Source: Antedon mediterranea (lineage: Eukaryota; Echinodermata; Crinoidea; Comatulida; Antedonidae). Taken from it: DNA of 64,000 nucleotides. Both the position numbers and the translations under genes were made by a program. This document shows, one piece after another, positions 1 to 33,800 of the stretch; positions within the stretch are counted from its first letter, which is position 1, and every line of letters begins with the position of its first letter. The notes beneath the pieces were generated by a model that was not told the DNA's origin, did no database searches, and worked only from the letters and a program-made list of their open reading frames with translations. Location: contig NC_092679.1 of assembly GCF_964355755.1 (NCBI RefSeq), positions 23,250,432 through 23,314,431 on the forward strand, written 5' to 3'.

Positions 1-92
1 AGTTCTCCCATCTTTCTTACAGTACTTACAAGACATAATAGCTGTCAGTAGTATTATGATCAGTAAGAACTATATACAAAGTACAAACAAGG

Positions 93-287
93 CAATCTAA
101 CAACAGGACACTGCACTAGCTTTGCCAAGATAGGAACTTGTAACAGTCCTTTGATCTTATGTCTGGCTGCAACAAATACAAACAGTACTGTACTATGTAC
201 ATATTCTCGACGGTGTGTGGAACTGATCGTGTTGCAGCAACAGATAAACCCTTTGATCACCAGAGCTCAGCATCTGTTGTTAGATTA
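93..287. mobile_element. MITE, CAATCTAACAACAG family, copy 1
   Basis: About 195 bp, bounded by CAATCTAACAACAG and its inverse CTGTTGTTAGATT. The interior (AGTCCTTTGATCTTAT, AACAGTACTGTACTATGTAC) is shared with copies at 3005-3202 and, inverted, 26695-26898. No coding capacity. The family is named here from its ends only. Confidence 0.8.
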
Positions 288-440
288 GTTTCGATGTTAG
301 TTACTTATTCACCAGAAAATGTAAAATGGGCCCTCTGGGAGACCAGTCTTTGACTGAAGAGGTTACCCAGTATAAATATATATTTCAATCAATTCAATCA
401 ATCAGAGTTATCTTATATCTGCCATTGTATCAATTAGAAT

Positions 441-510
441 GGAGTTGTAGCTTGGTGGCTTAGATACACGGCTACCGATCCCATGGTCCTGGGTTCAAAG
501 TCCATCATGT
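441..510 (+). mobile_element. tRNA-derived SINE head
   Basis: An A-box-like stretch (TAGCTTGGTGGCTTAGA, 448-464) lies about 27 nt upstream of a B-box-like stretch (GGGTTCAAAGTCC, 491-503), as in a degenerate tRNA promoter. It does not fold as an intact tRNA, so a SINE head is more likely than a tRNA gene. An AGCTCTGTC-type MITE sits just downstream. Confidence 0.55.
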
Positions 511-544
511 TTCAGGATTTTTTCTTGTAAACAAACTTGTCTAA

Positions 545-707
545 AGCTCTGTCTACACTTTCAATCTTTATGTGATAAAAAACTGTGATGTGCTCATATA
601 TGGACATGATGATGTCATATCACTACCATATTCATTGCATATCACTACCATATTTGGCCACATCACACTTTTTTTTGTCAAACAAGTTCAATAGTGCAGA
701 CAGAGCT
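545..707. mobile_element. MITE, AGCTCTGTCTACAC family, copy 1 (complete)
   Basis: 163 bp with terminal inverted repeats AGCTCTGTCTACACT and AGTGCAGACAGAGCT. TAA lies immediately outside both ends, as expected for a 3-bp target duplication. The core GTGATGTGCYCATATATGG is shared with five other copies in the window. A TAA duplication is typical of PIF/Harbinger-mobilised MITEs; that assignment is inference. Confidence 0.8.
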
Positions 708-878
708 TAAGAATATTTATGTAGCGCATCTTGAGAATGTTTGTCTGTGAACAAGATTGCCACCTCTAATATGGATATTGAATGGTTATCCGTTATAGTG
801 CAGTGTGCATGTGCAGTGAATTTTAGTGATTCTGAAATGCGTGTCATGTATAATACCCTTCGCAGCTTTCATTACCTC

Positions 879-22296
<21,418 letters not shown>

Positions 22297-23307
22297 GGTT
22301 AAATATCACAGAAATTTACTTCTCCAATATATAATGAAATAATGTTCATTCACCGGTGGGCAGGTGGTTCAGCATTGGTTTTGTTTATTCCATCTACGGT
22401 ACTCACTACTATCGTCTGCTACTAAGTTCGTAATAAAGTACCAGGGGTAGGAAAGTCAAGAAACTTCCGGGAGATAAGCTAAAAACTTGGTGGCGCTACA
22501 CTACACAAGTGAAAAACGTCAATACATCAACTCCTGCAACTCTCTTCTCTCTTGAACGTTTTCGTTTTCCGTCATTCCGACATAACGTATTCTATGATTT
22601 GTTTCCATATTTTTCTGTTTTTGGAAGGATGGTTTGTTATTGTGCTAAAATATTTCACTTTTACATGGCAAAATATAAGTTTGCTAGTATAGTATCCCCA
22701 CTGGTCATGTATCGGTGTTTCGTTATCGTAAAGGTCTGGTTGCAAATGTGGACCTTAGACAACTAAACAATGAATTACAAACACCATCACATTATTATTA
22801 GTAAATGCTATTTATTAGAGGATGATATCTCAGAGGACCTACGATAACTAGAATATTAAAACACCAAAAGCGTGTTCATTTTCAATCACATGTATTACAA
22901 AATATTTTCAAATTCATTAAAAAAAATTTTTTACACAAGTACGTTTGCAATACTATTATACAGACATTCCCGTATATTCAATGTGTTAATCGTCATTTAT
23001 TTTTATATTTTAAATAGCGTTATCAACCCAGATCAGGTACTGTAGGCTATAATATGCGTGCAGTATTAGTAGCAAAAATATGTATAACGAACAACCGTAC
23101 AACTCTCCCCAACCTCTTCTCTCCCTTCCCCTTAATAGAGATTACAATAAGGCTGAGATAAATGATGGTAGCCTACATTGGCCGTCTTAGAAATTATATC
23201 TGCAGATCACGTTATTTTACTGCAGTAACGTACGGTAAAATGTTAGTTTGTTTCGAAGACAGTCACTGTTATAAACAGTAACTGCAGTAGAGTAATTTTC
23301 TCTGAAG

Positions 23308-23393
23308 TTGGTTACCACTAAGACGCAACGCAACGGCGTACGTACACGTGCAACGCAAGTCATTTGACCAATCACAAGCGATGGATCATTTTA
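23308..23393. mobile_element. Half copy of the AGCTTGGTTCCCACTAG element
   Basis: GTTGGTTACCACTAAGACGC, CAACGCAA and TTGACCAATCACAAGCGATG match the left half of the complete elements at 38767 and 42148. No mirrored right end is present. Confidence 0.6.
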
Positions 23394-23562
23394 ACTGCGA
23401 GAAATACATTTAATCCAATTTTGGTGGTTTTGATGATAAATACTCAAGGCCTGTACTGAGTACTCAAAGATAGAAATGACGTAATGGGCTTTACATATTG
23501 AAATGATAGGTTAAAGTAGGTCAGACTAGCTTGCCAAGAGGGACAGCAAACAGCATGAGAAG

Positions 23563-23660
23563 GGGCTGATCGACCGAACCAGGCCATGTCACTGTGGCTA
23601 GGCTGCTTTCGGGCTGATCGACCGAACCAGGCCATGTCGTTATGTCTAGGCTGCTTTCGG
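23563..23660. repeat. 49-bp tandem duplication
   Basis: Two adjacent units, each GGCTGATCGACCGAACCAGG followed by CCATGTC and CTAGGCTGCTTTCGG. They differ at a few central bases. Confidence 0.8.
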
Positions 23661-24094
23661 GTGGTGAATGTTTATTATTTATTATTTCTACTTAATTGCA
23701 CGGTAGGTAGATCATAACCTGGTTTCTTCTCAAAAGAGGTAGAGGTGATAAAATAATGTACTTCGAACACACCATTGCAACAAACCCCTAAAGAATACCA
23801 GAAATAGCTGGAAATCTATACTATACTACGAGAAGGCGTACTGCAGTAAGCGAAAGTGCAAACGTGTAGTTGCCTTTTAAACATGACAATATTTATTATA
23901 ATTTACAGTCTATTATAAAAAGTTGATTTACATTTTTATTTTTACATTTGTACATAATTATTAATCATCTTTGGATGTTATTATTTCAGGCGAATACATC
24001 ATCAAATATTATTGTATATCATAATTGTTGAAAATATTGTTTACTTCTAGAGTTTGGTTCCCATTGTGTTTAAGTCCGATTTGTCGTGTCTTCT

Positions 24095-24450
24095 ATTGTT
24101 ACGTTTTCAGCACAAGTTACCGTTCTTCTGTTACGGTTTCCAGTAAATTGTTAAGATAACTTCTCAAAGGTCTACTTAGGTAGTTTACGTTTGTCTGTTC
24201 CCTGATAAAACAACCAATCATATGTTGACGTTCTCATGTTACGTTTCCAGCAAAAGTTCTCAAACTTTCTTAATCGAACAGACGTTTACATTATCCAGTT
24301 ACATTTACTCAAGTACCATTCAGTATTTGACGTTATGTTACAGTAATCAACGTATTACGTTGGTTACGTTCTGGATCATCTGACTCTTTACACTCAACAA
24401 ATGTTACATTCTCCAGCCTCAAAAAATGTTTTCTGTTACGGAAACTTTCT
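24095..24450 (-). repeat. Degenerate GTTACG/TTCCAG repeat zone
   Basis: Variants of GTTACGTTTTCCAGCA recur at about 24100, 24130, 24238, 24290, 24360 and 24400, often followed by AAGTT. The spacing is irregular. It may belong to the 3' UTR of the EGF-domain gene. Whether it is a decayed minisatellite or a conserved motif set is unclear. Confidence 0.5.
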
Positions 24451-24675
24451 CATCTCTCCCTAATACATCTATAACCTTTCTACCGGACATTCAATCCAAC
24501 GTTATTGATATCTACGTCATCATTTTCTTTGGCACGTTCTCAGCCAATCAGAAGTGTAAACGCTTTTGCAAATCGAGTCACTAAAAACACATTTGCAAAC
24601 TTACACTGATCACACTATTGCTAAAATATAAATATTCCAAAATATCTTAACGACACTTTTCATTCAGAGACTCTA

Positions 24676-24802
24676 AAGCTTGGTTCACACTATGACGTAA
24701 CACAAGGACTTAAACGCAACCCAAGTGTGTTCACCAAGTTCGAATAATCCTTCGCTTGTGATTGATCACGTTCTTGTGTTGCGTATCTAGTGGGAACCAA
24801 GA
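24676..24802. mobile_element. TIR element, AGCTTGGTTCCCACTAG family, copy 1
   Basis: 127 bp from AGCTTGGTTCACACTATGAC to CTAGTGGGAACCAAG, with inner TTCGAATAATCC and CGCTTGTGATTGATCA. It ends 12 bp from the stop codon of the EGF-domain gene, so it probably lies in that gene's 3' UTR. Confidence 0.8.
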
Positions 24803-24814
24803 ATAACTAACGCA

Positions 24815-27800
24815 TCAGCTATGATTATAAATGTAATATATTACAATATTTAACATTAACAATTTTTGGTTCCAATTATTCGTCCATAGCGTGCATCCTT
24901 CGTTTATCGGTTCTTTTGTCCCACATTTTTCATCAGACGTTATTTTACATTCGCAGTAACGTTCAGAGTATCCTGCAGGACAGTCACATAAATGTCCCTT
25001 CGGACCTACTGCGCATGTCCCGTTATTTGCGCATGGGTTATATTCGCATTGTTCTAATTTGGTTTCACACCGTAAACCAGTGTAGCCGTCGTTACAAACA
25101 CACATTACGTTGTTGAGTGTCTCGAAACATTTGCCTCCGTTTAAGCACGTGTTCATGATGCACAGAGGTCTCATCGAGCAAGCCCGGCCGGCTGTACCGC
25201 GTGGACAGTCGCATGAGAATCCAAGTTGGCCTGGCGTCTTGATGCACTCAAGACCTGTAAATTAATTTTAAAAATGTATTACCGAACTACTTTAGGCCTA
25301 CATACTACAAGAATAAATCATCAAACAGCACACTATATTTAAACATTTACTTGCATCTCCAGAGTTTTGGAAAGCGGGAGGGGGTTGTATTCAGAGTGGA
25401 CTGGGGTACACATTTACAATTTGACCAAAACAAAATCTTTTTACTCAAATATTCATATTGTAATTTTAGATTTACAAAGGAAAAAAAAGCAAAAGTTAAG
25501 TTGGGTCATTCAACTCAAATAATCTTTATTTCGTCAAACAACTGGTAGATTGTGACGCGTTGTAATATCCTTAATAGTGACCTATGTGGCAGATATAGGG
25601 ATACACCAAATATTGAAATGATCAAAACATTATTTCCTGAACTACGTAAAATCTTTCCTTTCTTTATGTAGTGCTGACAACTGCAACAACCGTATGACGT
25701 AACCCTTTTCTTTTGGGAAGGCCGCCCTTCTCGATGAAGATCCTCGTCTTCAGGATCAAACGAACCAGAAAAAGGACAGACACAATATCGAAATAGATAT
25801 TTAAAGTAAATTGATATTTCTTATTCTTCTTCTCGTTATTTCACCTGCCTGTCCATTATGTAATATCTAGTAAATGGTTTCGTCCCATGACGTCAAAACT
25901 CGTTACTACAACATATTACTTTTCATCAGGCAACCTCTAAGGTCCAGCAGCTGCCAAAAGTGTTTCAATAATTGCTTCTTGAATCAGCCATCAGACTAAC
26001 CAGGCAACATATTTTAGCCAACATAAAACTTAAACGACTGGACCACTGCACATAATTGAATCACAGTCGCCGAGACTGCGTCGAAACTGTGCCAAACTCT
26101 TCGCGCAGGCGCACTTGAGATCACCGCTGTGATCTGATAGATATCAATTAATTCATTACTTTTCTAACTATACAACTGATGCTGTTGATTATAATTAAGA
26201 CTATTTTGATAGTGAACTCCCTCCGGAATAAACAAGACAGCTCATACTGTTTTGAAGCTTGAATTATGTGGCCAGAGGAATTCGGTTTTGCAGAATGATA
26301 ATATATTACAAAGGTATAAATGGTTGAATGAAGGAATACAGAATGTAGGCTGCTACAGTAGTACGACCTTTGTTTCAAGACGGTAGCCAAAGAAGGACGA
26401 ACGTTAAATCAACCAAATATAGTCCCGAACAAAAACTAAGTAAGATATGCAGATAAAATGTGAAACAGTAAAAACGCGTACATAAAATACATAGTAGGCA
26501 TAGAGCTTGATTTCTTTTGGTTGTTTAACTGGCAAAATGGTTCAACTTTGAAACTAATAATTTTCGTTCGGCCTTTACATGCCTGTGTATAATTTCATAG
26601 TTATTGGTATGAATACCTAGTTCAGCTTAGAGGGAGCTAAAGTTTTCTGTTAATAAATCCTTAAGTGAGAACGATTACAAATGATACAACAAGGCAATCT
26701 AACAGCAGGATGCTGAGATCCTTAGATTAAAGGTTTATCTGTGGCTGCGACACGATCGGTTCCACGCCCCTTAACAGATACCGCTCTCCGCAGAGAATAT
26801 ATACATACAGTAACTGTTGGTATTTGTCGCAACCAGGTATAAGATCAAAGGACTGCACGAGTTCCTATCTTGGCAAGGCGAGCTACTGTTGTTGATTGCC
26901 TCTTATACATGTAGAGAAATATATGTTTAATATTAATGTGGGCCTTCAGTCAGTAATATTGCGTACTACAATACAAAAAAACAACTTAGGCATGTGGTAT
27001 ACGAATTATGAGACAATTAAACTAATAGTGTAACTCGACTAACTTGAGACGAAACCTAACAAGAAACAAACAAAATCTTCGATCGCGGTCCAGATTGACG
27101 GGCATGCGCTACTGTTATTATAAATAATTATACATATTAGCCTAGATGCCGAGCTTGTAAATTAATTTCATTAACATAGTTTTATACAAGATATTATACA
27201 GTGTAATATCTAATATTCTGATTGATTATCGTTATATTAGCCTTTGCTACCGACAGGGCAAAATGAGAATTTAATTTCCAATAACACCTGGCGGTATGAA
27301 AGCGTCAGCTTTATGTTTACATTTCACACCTGTGAAAATGCTCCTCGCCTGGTGAAGACGGGATGGGATTCCCAAATTATGAGAACTAAAGAGTCCTGAC
27401 AGTCTATCGTGAACTTGTGCATTTGTAGATCGGAGGCCATTTGTAATGGCTTCCGATGGGCTGACTTTAGTATTGGTTCTAGACCGTATTTCGAATTAAT
27501 ATTTAAAAAAAAGATAATATTTTGGCACATAAGGCGTTTCATACGTATATTACTCATTTTCCAGAAAAAATCGAAACGCATGAAAAAGACAATAATACAG
27601 ACTTGGAGGAAAGTCTAGTCTGGCTTAAACCACGACTCACAAAAACACCAAACACACAAGACTATACAAAGTCAATACAAAAGTAAATGACTAGCCTTCA
27701 TCGCAACTTGATTCGGTGCACCGCATAAGCGTCTGTTCACATTGCTGCTTCTGTTTGCAGTCACATCTATATCCCTTTGATGTGTGAACGCATGTACTAT

Positions 27801-30800
27801 TCACAGGGCACGTCTTTTCTTGGCAGCGGCCTGTAAACGTTTCACAGTGAACACCCTCATAATCAATTGGACACAGGCAACCCATGCCATCCCTTGAATC
27901 CTTGTTAATAAAAGAAGTAAATGTTGTATTCTTTAACTATCAAACTAGTTTGACAACAAAAATGTGATGTGCCCAAATATGGTAGTGATATATCGTCATC
28001 GTGTCCATATGTGAGCACATCACATTATCACATAAAGTTTGATATAGTAGACAGAGCCTTATTCCACACAGCACACACCAGCAGAATAAACTCACGACGA
28101 ATAAAGTTAACATCCATACTCGTTTATGCATTACGTCATGAATTATTTACTCATGCATAACAGATTGTAACTAGCGCTATCGCAGCAACACTAATAGAAC
28201 TAATAACGCTTATTAGTGTACATTTTCTTTTTATATTAATTGCCATAGATGCTTAATTGTGCTACTCTTCGTTACGCATGATTAATTATAAGAATAAGTA
28301 CGGATTAAATATAAGAATAAGTACGGATTAAATATAATAATAAGTACGGATTAAATATAAGAATAAGTACGGATTAAATATAAGAATAAGTACGGATTAA
28401 ATATAAGAATAAGTACGGATTCAATATAAGAATAAGTACGGATTTAATATAAGAATAAGTACGTATTAATGTAATGGGAACACGTACGAGGACGTGTTCC
28501 CATTGTCCATTGGTGGTACGGATGGATAAGCGTATGTTATGCACTTGTAACACGTGAACATTCTTGACAGCATAATTTAGAAAACTACCTGCTGTATTAT
28601 GTTATTATATTTCTGATATTACATTCGTGATTAATAACTAATGATATGATTATGAATATGATGGTTCTCACAAAGTGAATTGAAAACAGTCGGATATACT
28701 TACAACACAAGTACCATTGTTCTTGCATTGTCCATTGATACATGATTCATTGATATGGTTTTGACAACGTATACCTGAATAACCTTCTGCGCATGTGCAC
28801 GTGAATCCCTGTTTTCCTAGACTATAGCACGTACCACCGTTCAAACACGGCACATTGTAATGACAATAACCCTTAGAATCTAAATTAACAAAAATCATTA
28901 TTTTAAGATATATTTATTTCTATGATTTATAAGTCTATTATTATAGTAATGTTATCATTGAAAAAGAATTATTATTTCGATTTCATTTGATCTGATTTCA
29001 AAGTGATTCTGTTCTGGGGGAGGAGAAGGTTAATGTTAGGGGAACGGGGTAGTATCCAGGAGATTACCCTTGAATAAAATAAAATTCACACTGGTTCTGT
29101 TTCACGGAATTTAAGACGTATTCCGTTCTTTTTCACGGAACGGAAGACGTATTGACGCTGTTAGACAGAAGCCGAATTATAATCCGCCTACCGCTAGAGA
29201 AAATAATGTTCAAATTTAGTTTTCCATTGCACGCTATCAACCTCGCATAATGTAGGCATGAGTTCAAGTCGGTTCCGAGAAATTAATGAACTGATGAAAT
29301 TGATTTATACACGCCCTATGGTATGAATCACATTTCCACGACGTATAACTGTAATAATTTAATATTATTAGCAATAGTAATAACCGTACTATAATCTGGT
29401 AGCGTAATTTACACTATCTATTTTAGTCAATAATTGAGATAGTGCCACACATATTGATATTTTTTTAAAGAAAATAAATCGTTTCATTCCATATCAATAC
29501 TTTGTAGTATTGTAATTATACTCCGATAGCCATTTTGAAAATTAATCATAATAAACTTAAACAACAACATTAGTGGATAAGCAACCAATCACATTAAAGC
29601 ATCTCGTTTGCCACAGAGACCTAAATTTGGCAAAAGGTCATGGATAAACACACGATCAATTGATATTTTGGCCCCAACGGCGTTTCATATAAACTAAGTA
29701 CTGTACTGTATTCATGTACATTTTCAGATTTCTTTTATGCTTAAAGCAATAGATTAGCATATCTCGTGTACTACGGTTACATAACTAATTGGTGCGTATA
29801 TCATGTTTGGTAATGTTTAATGAAATGTATTTGTTATGAAGATGATACTAACATTAGACCTACAATAACAGGCTTACTAATTTCATACAGCTTTATTTTA
29901 AACAAACATGAACAAGATACGAATTCTTATTACCGCCAGGTGATATTCAAAACATTATAATCTCGTTTTTCTTGTCAGTTCGTGAGTTATTATAGATAAT
30001 ACATCGGAATATTAATACATCAAGCTTAAGTTCAACTCTCCTCGAAAGGAAGACATTGTCAGTGTGTACTTAAAATATTATTCAAAATAAATTAAATACC
30101 GATAGATGATTTGAAAGAATCTGTATACCTTTATTTATTTGTATTCTTCTCATATTTTTTCATTTGTTTATTGATCATTTACAATGTTGATTTTTTTTTT
30201 TGTGTTGGTTTTTTTTAAAGTTGCCCTAACACTTACATACCACCGTAGTAATGTGTCTTGTAGGAATCTAGTGAGACAAATTAATTAATGGCGTGCGAAC
30301 TAAGTAACAACATGTTGTAACAATACATTCTTCGTGCCCAAAACATGCAACCAGTTTGATGTGTGTAGACAGAGTTTATTTGGTATTGCTATTCACTGTA
30401 GTTCATCATTTCGATATACCTACCTATATCACAAAACATTCCATGCCAGCCTGGGTTACATCGACATCCTCCGGGATTGATACAATAGCCGTTGACACAA
30501 TTTTGGCTAGGAACGCAAACATTGCATAGCTTACCGCCATACCCATCGTGACACCTGTAAAATGTAAAACAGCATTTTAATATATTTACTGAATTGACCA
30601 ATCAAAAGCGATAGATTACTCGAACTCTTGCCTTTGATTGGTCAACTTTTTAATTTAATATAGGTCTCTTTTATTTTGGCAAAAACTTTCGTACATAATA
30701 CCTGCATTTACTACCGTCACAAATCCCGTGATCACAATCTAAACAGTCTGAAAATAATTAAAAAGTAATTAAAGTATTATTATAGAGCATATATCACGTA

Positions 30801-33800
30801 TAAAATAATAATTAAATAATTTTTTCTATGAATGTCTGTTGTCATCACGCATTAATATATTAATAACGTGTTCATGTGTGAAAACACTTTTATCGTTTCC
30901 AGTTTATTATAGAGAAGGAAAACATAATAGATGATAATATATTCATGTTCAATCTCAAAGAACTGGTAATATAATGATTGGTGTTTAAATTAGCATTAAT
31001 GAGGGGTTATTATGAAGAGTTATTATAGTCGAGAAAGAACATTGAACCTGTTCCCCTTCTGGCTATGGTATATATTTGGCGCCCCTGCTTTTAACTGCTT
31101 GCCGACTCGACAACTTATTACTACTGTATATACAAAACCTTAAGACTATCTTAAGCGTGGTTCCCACTCGAACGCAACGCAGCGACGTATTGACGCAAAG
31201 TGTTGTATTACGTAATCACAAGTGGGAACCGACGATGCAACAGTGCTGCAAAAATCGGTTTGATTTCACGCAGGCGGGGGCAAATTATTGGAAGAGCATT
31301 ATTTTACGTTGCGTAGGTTGCGTTAACTAAGCTTTAACCAGGTTTTCTGTACTATTACAAGATAGATAGATACTGTATATGGGACTGCAACCTTCTAACA
31401 CAGAAGACCACCTCTCGTCTTTCACATAATGTTTAAACCAAATATATCGTGTGTCGTTTCTTATCAAATTATCATCAATTTACATCAGACAATAATCAAA
31501 GCCGATATTTCCAGCTGTTCAGCTTATTTTCTTTACATCATCTAGAACACTTTAAAAATTATACAACATTACTGGCCTCTGTTATCGGTACAATCTTGAG
31601 AAAATAATGTTACAACTCGGGTCACGTGCCAAAAAGTCGTTATGTGTCGTGCGTGTACGTATTAGACCACATGTCATTATACTTAGCGTTATGAAGATAC
31701 ATTTTTACAGACAACACAGTCAGATGAAGTTATAAAGATGAAGTTTAAAAAAAACCATATTTACATGACGTTAGAGACTTGTACAATTCAAAGACCTGTA
31801 TCCTAGTATTACGTGACGTAGACCTACGTCATTGGCTCATGTTTATCGACTTGCGTTATGCATTATATAAGATGTTCCATTTAAATCGACCCACAAGTTG
31901 AAAATCTCTCACAATTAGAAAACCTATCCGGATTGCGAACTACTGTATGCAAAAAAATGAATACGGTACAAAGTAGAACCTACAAACGCGCACGATTTTT
32001 GATTTAAATAGCCTTATTGACCGATTCTCTTTATACTGTTGTCATCTGTAATATAGTGTGACGCCTGTATCATAGGCCATCTAAACCTAGCGCTCTATCC
32101 TTAGTACAGAATGCAGGCGCAACATGTGACATATGTGACACTGTATTACGTAATTTGCCTAAGATAATGCCATGATGTGGAGATACGGTACAGAGAATCG
32201 GGTGATTCAAATATAAAATATTACCCAATTAATATAGTACTGTATATTCATTTCCAACAAATTATATCTTATTTCTGTGTAATGCAAGTGTCAATCAACC
32301 ATGACGTGATAATAGACAGGCAACACGTTGCTGGCACTCAAGGGACCTCCATTAATATACTAATACTCTACTATGATTTATATTAATATTTTATATAACA
32401 TAAATATCGATATTATTTGTGACAGACGGTAACATTCATATCATTAACATCAATAAAAAAACAACACAATTTAGTACAAGCTATACTACATGTTTTGATG
32501 AATCGAATAATTAATCGATCGATTGATCGATTGATTGATTTGATCGATTAGTATTCAGTGAATGATGGAATAATTCCAATTGATTGATTATTGATCGAAT
32601 GATTGACCTATTGATTGATCGATCAAGTGAGCGAATTATTGATTAATTGATCGACTGATTGACCTATTCATTGATCGATCAAGTGAGCAAATTATTGATT
32701 GATTAATTGATCAAATGATTGACCTATTTTTTGATCGATCAAGTGAGCGAATTATTGATTGATTAATTAATCGAATGATTGACCTATTAATTGATCGATC
32801 AAGTGAGCGAATGATTGATTGATTAATTGATCGAATCAGTAAATGTGATTGATTGATTGATTGAATAAATAAATGAATGATATTGCCATTCTCACATAAG
32901 ATACAACGTTTTGCTTACACTGCAAAAAGTAACAAACGATTTATACCGATGACATATCAAATAAAAAATTGCACTTTGCTTTATTTTAATTTATAGGCCT
33001 ATATCATTTTAAAATATATTAAAGTAATAAAGGGTGTAAAGATATATTTAAATCACCATACTTTGAAATTACTCGTCCCTACTTTGAACAAGCCATTATA
33101 GGCATTTATGTGTACAGATTATTTATGCTACTGCTTTAACGTTCAAATTCAAATGGTACAATGTACATTACTACATGACAAGATGATTTAAGATTGGTAT
33201 GAAGACATTACGCCCAAGGCGACCATTTAGAGATACTATTAATTGAAAGGGTAATGGGTGAACATTAAAATGATGACGTTTGTAGCCTAACATTTAGGCT
33301 TTAACCGTGATTCAAAGTATTCTGAATGTTTGTTTTAAAATAAAGGAGAAAACAAGCCAGTAAAAATGCCGAAGCGCAGAGATTCTGTAGAGTGAAAGCG
33401 ATCAGTTATCAGCATTACGATTTTATATCTAAGCGTAATGACCTTTTTAATCAATTCTCGTACGGTTTCATTAAAAAAATCCTGCAGTATCGTATCTGTT
33501 GACTGTAACATGGCCATACCATAGCACATAACTCATAAATATTAATTTAATAAAAATTGACCACGCTAAGGTTCGAAAAAAGGGTCTACCAATTGGAAAG
33601 CTGTATCGAAGCACCAATCTGGCAAACAAGCGTTGACATCGCTGAAGAAGAGGTTACCTGTTCTTTTCCCTAGACTCCTGGGAATTTATATACACATCAC
33701 ATGGGTCAGCCAGAATTTGGAAAGATGTTATTGGAAAGGTTCGTAATTGGGAAGAGGGGAAGGTGGTGTTTTAATGCGAGCTTATATAATAAGTAACATG

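Larger units (their letters stand above)
1..878. other. 3' flank of the PLEKHD1-like gene
   Basis: No coding sequence is supported. The stretch contains one CAATCTAACAACAG-type MITE, a tRNA-like SINE head and an AGCTCTGTC-type MITE, listed separately. The short open frames here fall inside those repeats. Confidence 0.6.
22297..24814. other. Intergenic: EGF-gene 3' side and PLEKHD1-like 5' flank
   Basis: No exon is supported in this 2.5 kb. It holds a half TIR element (23308-23393), a 49-bp tandem duplication (23563-23660), a degenerate GTTACG repeat zone (24095-24450) and a complete TIR element (24676-24802). Minus-strand AATAAA signals occur near 23892 and could end the EGF-gene transcript; that is inference. 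No clear TATA box was identified for the PLEKHD1-like gene. Confidence 0.5.

Noticed and set aside
441-510. A functional tRNA gene
   Set aside because: A and B boxes are recognisable, but arm pairing is not, and the sequence sits next to SINE-like and MITE sequence. A SINE head is more likely. The same applies at 9470-9520, 14925-14962 and 45105-45165.
30420-30423. Alternative donor 4 nt downstream for EGF-gene exon 3
   Set aside because: Using the second GT of the GTAGGTATAT stretch gives an immediate in-frame stop at the junction with exon 4.
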